Assembly: GCF_003258515.1 (NCBI RefSeq)
Contig: NZ_QGEH01000002.1
Location: forward strand, 1 to 64,000
Reading direction: 5' to 3'
Source of the DNA: Marinobacter bohaiensis
Lineage (GTDB): Bacteria; Pseudomonadota; Gammaproteobacteria; Pseudomonadales; Oleiphilaceae
Length of the DNA stretch: 64,000 bases
Positions 18,468-27,061 of the stretch are shown one piece after another (position 1 is the first letter of the stretch; each line of letters starts with the position of its first letter). A program made the position numbers and the translations under genes. The notes below the pieces were generated by a model that saw only the letters and a program-made list of their open reading frames with translations, was not told where the DNA came from and searched no databases.

Positions 18468-19115
18468 ATGATGGAAACGCCCGAGCTTGATGTACCGACC
18501 ATTCCCCTGCCGCATCCGCCGCACAGCAGCCAGGTGCCCCTGGAAACCGCCATTGCGTCGCGCAGCAGTTGCCGCCATTACGCGCGCCGCATGCTGACGC
18601 TGGAGACCCTGTCCCAGCTGCTCTGGGCCGCCCAGGGCTGCGACCCGCAAACCCATCGGCGCACGGCACCATCGGCCAAACAGGCCTACCCGCTGCAACT
18701 CCACGTGCTGGCCGGCAACGTCGCTGACCTGTCCGCCGACGTCTACCGCTACGACCCGGCCCACCATCGCCTGCACGGCACCGCCATCGGCGACCTGCGC
18801 GACACCCTCCAGACCCTGGCCATCGAGGAGCAACCCTGGCTGCAGGAAGCGCCTCTGGTGATCGCCATCAGCGCCAACATGCCGTTGATGACCAGCCTGT
18901 TCGGCGAGCAGCCGCCGGCTGGCGAACGCGGCATCCGCTATGCGTATATGGAATCCGGAGCGGTGGCGGAGAATATCCAGCTGCAGGCCACCGCGCTGCA
19001 ACTGGGCTCCGTCCTGGTGGGCGCCTTCAGCGACCGCGGCGTGGAACTGGCCCTGGAGCTGGACGACGGTTTCCAGCCCACGGCCCTGCTGTGCATCGGC
19101 CACCCGGCGCCATGA
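18468..19115 (+). CDS. Nitroreductase/SagB-ThcOx-type flavoprotein
   Basis: 215 residues with the nitroreductase pattern: AIASRSSCRHYARRMLTLE, LSQLLWAAQGCDP, RTAPSAKQAYPLQLHV, an alanine-rich YMESGAVAENIQLQATALQLG helix and a C-terminal LCIGHP. The SagB-like subgroup oxidises or reduces peptides or small molecules with FMN; the substrate is unknown. AAGGA eight bases upstream supports the first ATG. The neighbouring GNAT gene gives no pathway clue. Confidence 0.82.
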   Translation: MMETPELDVPTIPLPHPPHSSQVPLETAIASRSSCRHYARRMLTLETLSQLLWAAQGCDPQTHRRTAPSAKQAYPLQLHVLAGNVADLSADVYRYDPAHHRLHGTAIGDLRDTLQTLAIEEQPWLQEAPLVIAISANMPLMTSLFGEQPPAGERGIRYAYMESGAVAENIQLQATALQLGSVLVGAFSDRGVELALELDDGFQPTALLCIGHPAP

Positions 19116-19139
19116 GCGAGGCGGGACCCGCGCTCCCGC

Positions 19140-19715
19140 TCACATGGCCACCGGCGGGACGCCGATCAGCACCCGATGCAGCCAGACCACAAACGCGCCG
19201 TAAACCAGCAGCCCGCCAACGACCGCGATCAGGTCATTGCGCGGGCTGGCGGGTAGCGCGGGCACGGCTCGCGGCGTGCGGCGCTTGAGGGAGATCCGCT
19301 CCGCCACGGCCCAGGCCAGGAACGCCCCGAACAGCACGACGTCCGCCAACATGCCGTTAGCCAGCAGGTGCGCCAAAGCCCAGAGTTTCACCGCAATCAG
19401 CGTGGGATGTTTCGCCGCCCGCTGGATGCGGCCGGGCAGGTAGGTGGCCAGCAGTAACGGGAACACCGGCAGCAACAGCAACAGCGCCAGATGCCGCAGC
19501 CACGCCGGCGGCAGGTACACCACCACCGGTTCCTGCCGTGCCAGGCCGTAACCCCAGATGATCAGGATCAGCCCGACCAGGGACGCCAGCGAATACAGGC
19601 CCTTGAAGGGCTGCTCGCCCAGCCGCGCCACCAGTCGGTCGCGACCGCCAGACGCTACGATCGACAGGGAATGCACGCCCAGGAAAAGGACCAGCCCGAG
19701 AATGAGTACGCCCAT
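19140..19715 (-). CDS. NnrU-family membrane protein
   Basis: 191 residues with about five to six membrane helices, starting MGVLILGLVLFLGVHSLSI, with the NnrU-type HSLS, KHPTLIAVKLWALAHLLANG and FGAFLAWAVAER segments. NnrU was linked to denitrification in Rhodobacter but many homologues have no such context, and there are no denitrification genes here. It may bind haem (several conserved His near membrane faces), which is inference. A GGGAGAG lies just before the start. Confidence 0.82.
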   Translation of the reverse strand: MGVLILGLVLFLGVHSLSIVASGGRDRLVARLGEQPFKGLYSLASLVGLILIIWGYGLARQEPVVVYLPPAWLRHLALLLLLPVFPLLLATYLPGRIQRAAKHPTLIAVKLWALAHLLANGMLADVVLFGAFLAWAVAERISLKRRTPRAVPALPASPRNDLIAVVGGLLVYGAFVVWLHRVLIGVPPVAM

Positions 19716-19846
19716 GAGTTCTCTCCCGTTTTTTATTGCAGGGAGCTTAGACGAGTCCGGTCGGGCGTCAATGGAAAGGAAATGGCCAAGAGAAAGAGAA
19801 GAGGCCAGGCGGTGGGGCGACGGCCGTCACCCCACCGTGGAGCGCC

Positions 19847-20563
19847 TTAAAGCTCGGCGTTGTGATAGACGTTCTGCACGTCGTCCACATCGTTGAGCAT
19901 GTCGAGGAATTTCTCGAACATCTCCACATCATCGCCGGTCACCGGCGTGGTGGTCTGCGGCAGGAACTGGATTTCGTCGGCGTCGAAATCGATCTCGCCG
20001 AAGGCGTCGAGCAGCGCCTGACGGGTCTTCGCGTATTCGGTGTTGGGGGCGAATACGGTGATGCGGCCGTCTTCACACTCGATGTCGGTGACGTCGACAT
20101 CGGCTTCCATCAGCGCTTCCAGCACCTTCTCCTCGTCATCCCCGGCAAAGGCAAAGATGGCGCAGTGATCGAACATGTGGCTGACGCTGCCCTGGGTGCC
20201 GATCTTGCACTTGGTCTTGGTAAAGCAGGCGCGCACGTCGCCGAAGGTGCGGTTGGGGTTGTCGGTCAGGCACTCGACGATGACCATCGCCTGGCCCGGG
20301 CCGAAACCTTCGTAGCGCGCCGCAGCGTAATCCTCGCCGCCGCCGCCCTTGGCCTTTTCGAGGGCCCGGTCGATCACGTGGGTCGGCACCTGGTCTTTCT
20401 TGGCGCGTTCGATCAGGCTGCGCAGGGACAGATTGGCGTCCGGATCGGGGCCGCCCTGCTTGGCACACACGTAGATTTCACGGCCGTACTTGCTGTAGAC
20501 CTTGGTTTTGGCGTTGGCCGTCTTGGCCATGGATTCTTTGCGGTTTTGGTAGGCTCTGCCCAT
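19847..20563 (-). CDS. yeeN: YebC/PmpR-family protein, YeeN type
   Basis: 238 residues beginning [19 protein letters not shown], with [53 protein letters not shown] and the ending DDVQNVYHN. The lysine/alanine-rich start and lack of the KWAxI segment place it with E. coli YeeN, the YebC paralogue. YebC proteins act as transcription regulators or, by more recent evidence, relieve ribosome stalling at proline motifs. The acidic C-terminal domain is complete. It is transcribed alone, with a large inverted repeat just upstream of the start. Confidence 0.9.
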   Translation of the reverse strand: MGRAYQNRKESMAKTANAKTKVYSKYGREIYVCAKQGGPDPDANLSLRSLIERAKKDQVPTHVIDRALEKAKGGGGEDYAAARYEGFGPGQAMVIVECLTDNPNRTFGDVRACFTKTKCKIGTQGSVSHMFDHCAIFAFAGDDEEKVLEALMEADVDVTDIECEDGRITVFAPNTEYAKTRQALLDAFGEIDFDADEIQFLPQTTTPVTGDDVEMFEKFLDMLNDVDDVQNVYHNAEL

Positions 20564-20602
20564 ACCCTTGCCCCACTGCTGTTATTCAACGCGATTGAGG
20601 AG

Positions 20603-20670
20603 CCTCTGAAAAAGGTCGTCTGCCGGACGATTTTCCCGAAACCGGACCTTTCCCGAAACTTTTTCAGAGG
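20603..20670. repeat. Long inverted repeat between yeeN and the BenE transporter gene
   Basis: CCTCTGAAAAAG (20603-20614) and CTTTTTCAGAGG (20659-20670) are perfect complements. Inside, a smaller stem CGTCtgccgGACG and two copies of TTCCCGAAAC occur. On the minus strand the right arm could terminate the BenE transcript (T-run), and the element lies upstream of yeeN in its leader. It may be a dispersed intergenic repeat. Confidence 0.7.
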
Positions 20671-20715
20671 TGCCTGAAGAGAAGCGCCGATTCTACACCC
20701 ACTCCCCGGCGCATT

Positions 20716-21915
20716 CTATTCCCGCGCCGATTCCGGGTCGGGCCGCCGCAGGGCGCTGATCGACAGTTGCACGGCTGCGCCCACCACAATGCCCCAGAAG
20801 GCCGCGCCAATACCCCACAGGGTCAGGCCGGACGCCGTCACCAGGAACGTCATCAGCGCCGCTTCCCGGCCTTCCACATCGTCGAGCGCCGCGTGCAGAC
20901 TGTTGCCGATAGTCCCCAACAGGGCGAGACCGGCGAGCGCCACCACGAACGCCTGGGGGAAGGCTGCGAAAAGCGCCACCACGGTTGCCCCGAACAGACC
21001 CACAACGGCGTAGACAACACCGGCGCACACCGCCGCAAGGTAGCGGGACGAGCGCTTCTCGCCGGCTTCTTCGCCCATGCAGATGGCGGCGGTGATTGCC
21101 GCCAGGTTATAGGCAAAGCCGCCGAACGGCGCCAGCACCAGATTGACCAGCCCGGTAAAGGTCAGTACCGGCGACAGCGGCGTCTGGTAGCCGTTGGCAC
21201 GCAGTACCGCCAGACCGGGCAGGTTCTGGGACGTCATGGTCACGATGAACAGCGGCACGCCCACACCGATCAGCACGCCCGGGGAAAAGTCCGGCATCAC
21301 GAACTGCGGCGAGGCCAGCGACAAACTCAGGTGCTGTCCGTGGAACTCCCCCTGCGCCACAACCACCAGCATGCCCACCGCCAGCACCAGCAGGATGGCG
21401 TAACGCGGCAGGCGTTGACGACCGACGACGTAGGTCACCAGCATCGCCGCCACCAGCAGGAAGTGATGCTCCAGGGCGGCGAAAGCCTCCAGCCCGAACT
21501 GGAACAGGATACCCGCCAGCATGGCCGCCGCCAGCGACTGGGGCAGGTGCTTGAGCAAGCGTTCGAACCAGCCCGTCCAGCCGACGATGACGGTCAGCAG
21601 GGCGGCGAACATGAAGGCGGCCGTCGCCTCGGCCAGGGAAAACCCCGACAGACTGGTGGCCAGCAGTGCCGCGCCGGGCGTGGACCAGGCCGTGAGCACC
21701 GGTTCGCGGAAGTACCAGGACAGCCCGGCGCTGGTGATGCCCATGCCCAACCCCAGGGCCCAGATCCAGGAACTGACCTGGGCCGAGTCGGCGCCGGCGG
21801 CCTGGGCCGCCTGCAGGATAATGACCACCGAGCTGCTGAAGCCGATCAGCACCGCGACGAAACCGGCGGTCAGGTGGGAGATGGACAGGTCGGAAAACGG
21901 GGAGGAATCTTTCAC
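20716..21915 (-). CDS. BenE-family benzoate/proton symporter-like transporter
   Basis: About 399 residues from a GTG at 21915, with 11-12 membrane helices and the BenE pattern: HLTAGFVAVLIGFSSSVVI, YFREPVLTAWSTPGAALLA, GILFQFGLEAF, VPLFIVTMTSQNLPGLAVLR, FGGFAYNLAAITAAICMG. Imports aromatic acids in characterised relatives; the actual substrate here is unknown. No benzoate-degradation genes are present. A longer frame to 21990 runs through the operator and is unlikely. It is divergent from an XRE-cupin regulator, the same arrangement as ydcO-sutR in E. coli. Confidence 0.85.
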   Translation of the reverse strand: MKDSSPFSDLSISHLTAGFVAVLIGFSSSVVIILQAAQAAGADSAQVSSWIWALGLGMGITSAGLSWYFREPVLTAWSTPGAALLATSLSGFSLAEATAAFMFAALLTVIVGWTGWFERLLKHLPQSLAAAMLAGILFQFGLEAFAALEHHFLLVAAMLVTYVVGRQRLPRYAILLVLAVGMLVVVAQGEFHGQHLSLSLASPQFVMPDFSPGVLIGVGVPLFIVTMTSQNLPGLAVLRANGYQTPLSPVLTFTGLVNLVLAPFGGFAYNLAAITAAICMGEEAGEKRSSRYLAAVCAGVVYAVVGLFGATVVALFAAFPQAFVVALAGLALLGTIGNSLHAALDDVEGREAALMTFLVTASGLTLWGIGAAFWGIVVGAAVQLSISALRRPDPESARE

Positions 21916-21954
21916 GGCGGGCTTCCCGGCATGGCTGGTCCAGATGGGCGTTAC

Positions 21955-21970
21955 GTGCGCTATAGCGCAC
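21955..21970. promoter_or_regulatory. Palindromic operator 1 (BenE side)
   Basis: GTGCGCTATAGCGCAC is a perfect 16-bp palindrome between the divergent transporter and regulator genes. It lies about 40 bases from the transporter start. Together with operator 2, whose core is identical, it is the obvious target of the XRE-cupin regulator. Confidence 0.85.
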
Positions 21971-21972
21971 AC

Positions 21973-22001
21973 TTGGATCGACGATAGCATTGTGCGCTAT
22001 A
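21973..22001 (+). promoter_or_regulatory. Candidate promoter of the XRE-cupin regulator gene
   Basis: TTGGAT (21973-21978) and GCTATA (21996-22001) are separated by 17 bases. The -10 element is inside operator 2, so bound regulator should block its own transcription (inference). Confidence 0.5.
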
Positions 22002-22008
22002 GCGCACA
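21991..22008. promoter_or_regulatory. Palindromic operator 2 (regulator side)
   Basis: TGTGCGCTATAGCGCACA is a perfect 18-bp palindrome. Its centre is 37 bases from that of operator 1. It shares the 16-bp core with operator 1 exactly, which is far beyond chance in a 75-base region. Confidence 0.88.
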
Positions 22009-22045
22009 ACCGTAGAATGCAGGCAAAACCCAAGTGGAACGACCT

Positions 22046-22612
22046 ATGGAAATCGCCCACCATCTCGCCGACACCCTGCGCCAGCTGCGCCGCGAACGCG
22101 GCTGGAGCCTGGACCGCACCGCCGCGGCCACCGGCGTCAGCAAAGCCATGCTGGGGCAGATCGAGCGGGGCGAATCGAGCCCGACGGTCGCCACCCTGTG
22201 GAAAATCGCCACCGGCTTCAACACCGCTTTCTCAGGGCTGATCACTCCGCCGCCGACGCCCATGGACGCACCGCTGTTCGTTACGCTGGACCAGGACCGC
22301 GCCGCCCTGCCCGCCAACGGCCTACAGGTGCGACCGCTGTTCCCGTTCGATTCCCGCTTCGGCTTCGAGCTGATGGAACTGACGCTGCCGCCAGGGACCG
22401 AGCGCCTGTCGGAGTCCCACGAGCCGGGCGTGGTCGAGCACGTCACCATCATCAGCGGAACCATGGAGCTGTTGCTGGATGAGCGCTGGCATCCGCTGGC
22501 CGCCGGTGAAGCCAGCCGTTTTGCCGCCGACCGCCCACACGGCTATCGTAATACGACCGACACGCCGGCAGTGTTCCACAACCTGATTCATTACCCGGCA
22601 GGCACTCGTTAA
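22046..22612 (+). CDS. XRE-family transcription regulator with C-terminal cupin
   Basis: 188 residues: an N-terminal helix-turn-helix (LRRERGWSLDRTAAATGVSKAMLGQIERGESSPTV region) and a C-terminal cupin (ESHEPGVVEHVTIISGTMELLLD, FAADRPHGYRN) with metal-type His and Glu residues. Similar in design to E. coli SutR. The likely job is control of the divergent BenE transporter in response to a small ligand held by the cupin. ATG at 22046 is chosen because it begins at the conserved MEIAHHL; an in-frame GTG at 22034 is possible. The GH84-like gene follows 22 bases later and may be co-transcribed. Confidence 0.9.
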   Translation: MEIAHHLADTLRQLRRERGWSLDRTAAATGVSKAMLGQIERGESSPTVATLWKIATGFNTAFSGLITPPPTPMDAPLFVTLDQDRAALPANGLQVRPLFPFDSRFGFELMELTLPPGTERLSESHEPGVVEHVTIISGTMELLLDERWHPLAAGEASRFAADRPHGYRNTTDTPAVFHNLIHYPAGTR

Positions 22613-22634
22613 CCACCCACAAGGATATCCGGTC

Positions 22635-23699
22635 ATGAAGACACCCCTGGGCATCATCGAAGGCTATTTCGGCCGGCCCTGGAGTTGGACCGAGCGGGCC
22701 GACCTGGTCGCCCTGCTGGCGCGCCACGGCTATGGTTTCTATCTCTACGCGCCCAAGGCCGATCCGTTCCTGCGCCGGCGCTGGGACGAGCCCTACCCCG
22801 CCGAGGAAGCCGCCCAGCTGCGCCAGTTTGCCCGTCACTGCCGCATCCACGGTGTGCGCTTCGGCATCGGCCTGAGCCCGTTCGAGGTGTACCGGGACTT
22901 CAACGCCGCCGCGCGCCAGGCCCTGACCGAGAAACTGGCGTTCTTCGACAGCCTGGGCATCGACGACCTGGCCATCCTGTTCGACGACATGCGCGGTGAC
23001 ACCCCGGACCTGGCCGCCCGGCAACTGGAGATCCTGGACTGGATTCGCGGCCGCAGTGGCGCGTCACGGCTGATCGTCTGCCCTACCTATTACAGCGACG
23101 ATCCGGTTCTCGACCGGGTCTTCGGCGAACGTCCGGCCCACTACCTGGAAACCCTGGGGGATGCCCTGCCCGATTCGGTGGACCTCTTCTGGACCGGTGA
23201 GGAAGTCTGCTCCCGGGAAATATCCGCCGGGCACCTGGCTCGGGTGGAAAGCCTGCTCAAGCGTAAACCGCTGCTGTGGGACAATTATCCGGTCAACGAC
23301 GGCCCGCGCATGTCCGGCCACCTGCACCTGCGCGCGTTCACCGGCCGCAATGCGGCGATTGGCGAGCACCTCGCCGGCCACGCCATCAACCCCGCCCTGC
23401 AACCCATGCTGAGCGCCATCCCGGCCCTGACGCTGGCCGCCAGCTACCGCCAGGGCAACGGCTACGCCTACATGGAAGCCTTTCGCAAGGCCGCCCGGGA
23501 AGTGGCCGGGGAAGAGTTGGCGGTGCGGCTGGAGCAGGACCTGATGGCCCTGCAGGATATTGGGCTGGACCAACTCGGCGAGCGGGAGGAACGCCTACGC
23601 CGCCACTACGGCGACGTGGACCACGCCGTCGCCCGCGAAATCATCGCCTGGCTCGACGGCACCTACCGGATCAGCGGCGAGGCGGTGCAAACCCAGTAG
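22635..23699 (+). CDS. GH84-type beta-N-acetylglucosaminidase domain protein
   Basis: 354 residues with the NAGidase (hyaluronidase/O-GlcNAcase-like) fold: IEGYFGRPWSW at the N-terminus, YGFYLYAPKADPFLRRRW, FGIGLSPFE, and the adjacent catalytic Asp pair in LAILFDDMRGD. It continues with CPTYYSDD and FWTGEEVCS, then LLWDNYPVNDG. No signal peptide, so a cytoplasmic glycosidase, perhaps in peptidoglycan or amino-sugar recycling (inference). AAGGAT precedes the ATG. No sugar-metabolism genes flank it. Confidence 0.85.
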   Translation: MKTPLGIIEGYFGRPWSWTERADLVALLARHGYGFYLYAPKADPFLRRRWDEPYPAEEAAQLRQFARHCRIHGVRFGIGLSPFEVYRDFNAAARQALTEKLAFFDSLGIDDLAILFDDMRGDTPDLAARQLEILDWIRGRSGASRLIVCPTYYSDDPVLDRVFGERPAHYLETLGDALPDSVDLFWTGEEVCSREISAGHLARVESLLKRKPLLWDNYPVNDGPRMSGHLHLRAFTGRNAAIGEHLAGHAINPALQPMLSAIPALTLAASYRQGNGYAYMEAFRKAAREVAGEELAVRLEQDLMALQDIGLDQLGEREERLRRHYGDVDHAVAREIIAWLDGTYRISGEAVQTQ

Positions 23700-23751
23700 G
23701 GGTCGATAGGGCGGGGCTTCTCCCTATGCATCACGCCGCAATGCGCGGGCA

Positions 23752-23775
23752 CAAAAAAACGGGCCGTAGCCCGTT
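23752..23775 (-). terminator. Rho-independent terminator of crp
   Basis: On the minus strand ACGGGC and GCCCGT (23759-23764 with 23769-23774) form a stem with a 4-nt loop followed by a T-run (23753-23759). It lies about 25 bases after the crp stop. Confidence 0.88.
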
Positions 23776-23799
23776 CTCTGCGTTCCCTGACCGGCGCGT

Positions 23800-24441
23800 T
23801 CAGCGCGTGCCGTAGACCACCATGGTCTTGCCTTTGACCTGCACCAGCCCCTGGTCTTCCAGGGTCTTGAGCACGCGACCGACCATTTCCCGGGAACAGC
23901 CCACGATGCGGCCGATTTCCTGGCGGGTGATCTTGATCTGCATGCCGTCCGGATGGGTCATGGCATCCGGCTCCTTGCACAGGTCCAGCAGGGTACGAGC
24001 CACACGGCCGGTGACGTCGAGGAAAGCCAGGTCGCCCACTTTACGGGTGGTCTGGCGCAGGCGCGTGGCCATCTGCTCACCGATGAAATAGAGCACGCGC
24101 GGATCCTGCTGGGCGATCTCGCGGAACTTGGTGTAGCTGATCTCGGCCACTTCGCACTCGGTTTTGGCCTTGATCCAGGCGCTGCGCGAATCCATGTTGT
24201 CGAACAGCCCCATTTCGCCAAAGAAATCCCCGGCGTTGAGGTAAGCCATGATCATCTCGCGACCGTCGTCATCCTCGATAATGACGGTGACCGATCCCTT
24301 GACGATGTGAAACAGCGAATCGCTCTTATCGCCTGCGTAAATAATGGTGCTCTTGGCGGGATAGCGGCGTCGATGGCATTGAGAGAGGAAGTAGTCGAGG
24401 TGCTTTGTTTTTTGCTCAACCGGCTTGAGAATGGTTGCCAT
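23800..24441 (-). CDS. crp: cAMP receptor protein (CRP/Vfr)
   Basis: 213 residues close to E. coli CRP and P. aeruginosa Vfr. The cAMP pocket is present (GEMGLFDN followed by RSAW), as are the conserved hinge [17 protein letters not shown] and the DNA-binding helix-turn-helix [18 protein letters not shown], ending MVVYGTR. A global regulator of carbon use in enterics and of virulence, twitching and secretion in pseudomonads. The gene is divergent from an osmC-type gene, as crp/yhfA are in E. coli, and speD follows as it does near vfr. A terminator lies right behind it. Confidence 0.96.
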   Translation of the reverse strand: MATILKPVEQKTKHLDYFLSQCHRRRYPAKSTIIYAGDKSDSLFHIVKGSVTVIIEDDDGREMIMAYLNAGDFFGEMGLFDNMDSRSAWIKAKTECEVAEISYTKFREIAQQDPRVLYFIGEQMATRLRQTTRKVGDLAFLDVTGRVARTLLDLCKEPDAMTHPDGMQIKITRQEIGRIVGCSREMVGRVLKTLEDQGLVQVKGKTMVVYGTR

Positions 24442-24763
24442 AATACTGTTGTGCCTCCTTCGATGGCGAGTCCCGGTGTCATTGTAATACCCAGCATCCC
24501 TGTGGGCTGTTGTTGTTATGTGACGGTGCCGGCGTGCCCGAATCGCCCCTTACAGAGCGGTGTGTCTGTCGATTCGGCCGGCATACCGTAAGCGGCGAGC
24601 CACTTATATCAGGAAGCCTGTAACCCGGCAACTTGCCGCCGGCGGCTCGACTTTGGAGTATAGAACAAATGCCCGGTTTTTCCGCCACTTGCCCGAACCG
24701 GCCCGGGTCCGTCCGTGCGTTGCCCTGTGATAGCATTCACCCTTTACCTTCAGGAGACGGACT
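24442..24763. other. crp/osmC divergent regulatory region
   Basis: About 320 bases without a gene. Contains the CRP-like site at 24726-24741 and a possible -10 TATAGA near 24659. No hairpin terminators are seen. Confidence 0.55.
24726..24741. promoter_or_regulatory. CRP-like binding site
   Basis: TGTGATAGCATTCACC matches TGTGA-N6-TCACA at nine of ten fixed positions. It lies 22 bases before the osmC ATG and within the crp/osmC intergenic region, so CRP may control either gene. Confidence 0.5.
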
Positions 24764-25186
24764 ATGAAAGCAACCATCGACTGGACCGGTGCGGCCGGTT
24801 TCAAGGCGACATCCGGCAGCGGCCACAGCGTGCAGCTGGACGGTCCACCGGATCACGGCGGCACGGACCAGGGGCCGCGGCCGATGGAAATGGTCCTGAT
24901 GGGGCTGGGTGGCTGTTCGTCTTTCGACGTCATGAGCATCCTGCAGAAATCCCGGCAGGACGTGACCGACTGCCGTGCCGAACTGGAAGCCGAGCGCGCC
25001 GACGCCGTCCCGGCGGTGTTCACCCGCATTCACCTGCACTTCATCGTGACCGGCCGCAACCTCAAGGAAAACCTGGTCAAGCGCGCCGTTGCCCTGTCGG
25101 CGGAGAAGTACTGTTCCGCCTCGATCATGCTGGAAAAAGGCGGCGTGGAAATCACCCACGATTACGAAATTCGCGAGGCGGAATAG
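24764..25186 (+). CDS. OsmC-family protein (YhfA-like)
   Basis: 140 residues with the OsmC fold and both conserved cysteines: GLGGCSSFDVMSIL and SAEKYCSASIML. The family includes thiol-dependent peroxidases active on organic hydroperoxides; the YhfA branch adjacent to crp has no firmly known substrate. CAGGAG lies shortly before the ATG. A near-consensus CRP site lies just upstream. Cytoplasmic. Confidence 0.9.
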   Translation: MKATIDWTGAAGFKATSGSGHSVQLDGPPDHGGTDQGPRPMEMVLMGLGGCSSFDVMSILQKSRQDVTDCRAELEAERADAVPAVFTRIHLHFIVTGRNLKENLVKRAVALSAEKYCSASIMLEKGGVEITHDYEIREAE

Positions 25187-25466
25187 GCTACTCCGGAAAC
25201 GCCATCTAAACTGTCTGGCTAACGGCGAAATCCCCTGGCACCGGCCGTCCTCGCCAGCGGCCGAAACCGCCGCGCACCAGTACGGCAAACCGCTATAAAA
25301 AACGGGGGCGGGCGTCTATCCATCCACACCCCGGATAGGCATAATACGCCCCCTCTCCGCCGGTCTGCGCAAATGGTGATCAATCCTGGTCAGACACCGG
25401 TGGCGGCCTTCGCGGCACCGGCTTGTGTGTCCGCTGCAATTCATCTCCTTGATTGGGGGGGCTGTA

Positions 25467-26261
25467 ATGGAAACCAAACTCGAACTGCATGGTTTCAATA
25501 ACCTGACCAAGTCGCTGAGCTTCAATATCTACGATATCTGTTACGCGCGGACCGAAGAGCAACGCAAGGCGTACATCGACTACATCGACGAGATGTACAA
25601 CGCCGAACGCCTGACCCAGATCCTGTCGGACGTGGTCAAGATCATCGGCGCCAATATCCTTAACATCGCCCGCCAGGACTACGAGCCGCACGGCGCCTCG
25701 GTCACCATGCTGATCGCGGAGCACGAACTCGGCGACGGCACCTCCACCGACAACGAAGAGTCCCCTGGCCCGCTGCCGGATGCCATCGTGGCGCACCTGG
25801 ACAAGAGCCACGTGACGGTGCACACCTACCCGGAAAGCCACCCGTACGAAGGCATCAGCACGTTCCGCGCGGACATCGACGTGTCCACCTGCGGCCTGAT
25901 TTCACCGCTGAAAGTGCTGAACTACCTGATCCACAGTTTCGATTCCGACGTGGTCACCGTGGATTACCGGGTGCGTGGCTTCACCCGCGACGTGGATGGC
26001 AAGAAGCACTACAACGACCACGATATCAACTCGATCCAGAACTACCTGAGCGACGACACGCGCAACGCCTATCAGATGATCGACGTGAACGTGTACCAGG
26101 AGAATCTGTTCCACACCAAGATGAAGCTCAAGGAATTCAACCTGGACAACTACGTGTTCGGCGTGAATGCCAGCGACCTGCCCAAGGACGAGGCCGATTC
26201 CATCGCCGAGCGCCTGCAGCGGGAAATGCTGGAAATCTTCTACTCGCGCAACGTCGAGTAG
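25467..26261 (+). CDS. speD: S-adenosylmethionine decarboxylase proenzyme
   Basis: 264 residues, the same length as E. coli SpeD, starting [19 protein letters not shown]. The self-cleavage site is in [16 protein letters not shown]; Ser114 would become the pyruvoyl group. Supplies decarboxylated SAM for spermidine synthesis. The ATG at 25467 is preferred over an in-frame GTG at 25425 by family length and a G-rich RBS. No spermidine synthase gene is adjacent; as in Pseudomonas, the gene lies beside the crp region. Confidence 0.96.
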   Translation: METKLELHGFNNLTKSLSFNIYDICYARTEEQRKAYIDYIDEMYNAERLTQILSDVVKIIGANILNIARQDYEPHGASVTMLIAEHELGDGTSTDNEESPGPLPDAIVAHLDKSHVTVHTYPESHPYEGISTFRADIDVSTCGLISPLKVLNYLIHSFDSDVVTVDYRVRGFTRDVDGKKHYNDHDINSIQNYLSDDTRNAYQMIDVNVYQENLFHTKMKLKEFNLDNYVFGVNASDLPKDEADSIAERLQREMLEIFYSRNVE

Positions 26262-26282
26262 CCCCGCCGGGAACACCGCGAA

Positions 26283-26303
26283 GGCGCGCCGTCCGGGCGC
26301 GCC
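26283..26303 (+). terminator. Hairpin after speD
   Basis: GGCGCGCC (26283-26290) and GGCGCGCC (26296-26303) pair as an 8-bp stem 21 bases after speD. Only a loose T-rich stretch follows, so termination strength is uncertain. Confidence 0.6.
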
Positions 26304-26417
26304 CGAGCTTCCTTCAAATTTTCTGATCAAACCCGCCAGATTTCTCCGTTTTCATCTTGCCCGCCGAAGCCGTTCAATAGTCTCATCACTTAACGACACC
26401 CGTCGGAGGCATTGAAC

Positions 26418-27020
26418 ATGAAGAACATCCTCGTTATCACCGCCAGCATCTTCGGTCAGGACGGTCAATCAAGCCAACTGGTCAAACGCACGCTGGATCA
26501 GCTGCGCGACACCCACGGCGAGATCCGTGAAACCCATCGCGATCTGGCCGCCGAGCCGGTTCCACACCTGGACGCCGCCCGCTTTGGCGCCTTCCTGACC
26601 GGCGACGGCGAACGCGACGCGCAACAGCAACAGGTGGTCGACTACTCCGACGCCCTGATCCGAGAAATCAAGGACGCTGACATCGTCGTGCTGGGCGTGC
26701 CCATGTACAACTTCGGCATCCCGTCCGGCCTGAAGGCGTACTTCGACCACATCGCCCGCGCGGGCATTACGTTCCGCTACACCGAGAACGGCCCGGTCGG
26801 CCTGCTGGAGGATCGTCCGGTCTACGTGCTGGCCGCCCGCGGTGGCATTTACGCCGGCACGCCGAACGACTCGCAGACTCCTTACCTGCAGGCGTTCCTG
26901 GGCTTCCTGGGCCTGAAAGACGTGCACTTCGTCTACGCCGAGGGGCTGAACATGGGCGACGAGCAGAAAGCATCTGCCCTGTCCGGCGCCGGCAAGGAAA
27001 TCGAAACCCTGACCGCCTGA
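26418..27020 (+). CDS. azoR: FMN-dependent NADH-azoreductase
   Basis: 200 residues of the AzoR flavodoxin-like fold: MKNILVITASIFGQDGQSS (phosphate loop), VLGVPMYNFGIPSGLKAYFDHIARAG (FMN and dimer contacts) and YVLAARGGIY. Two-electron reduction of quinones and azo compounds by NADH. GGAGG at 26405-26409 gives normal spacing to ATG 26418, while TTG 26412 would be too close. The pirin gene follows after 41 bases, a frequent pairing with quinone stress functions. Confidence 0.92.
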   Translation: MKNILVITASIFGQDGQSSQLVKRTLDQLRDTHGEIRETHRDLAAEPVPHLDAARFGAFLTGDGERDAQQQQVVDYSDALIREIKDADIVVLGVPMYNFGIPSGLKAYFDHIARAGITFRYTENGPVGLLEDRPVYVLAARGGIYAGTPNDSQTPYLQAFLGFLGLKDVHFVYAEGLNMGDEQKASALSGAGKEIETLTA

Positions 27021-27061
27021 TCCGGCGGTCACCACTCCGTGAATAACGGAAGGAGGTCACC

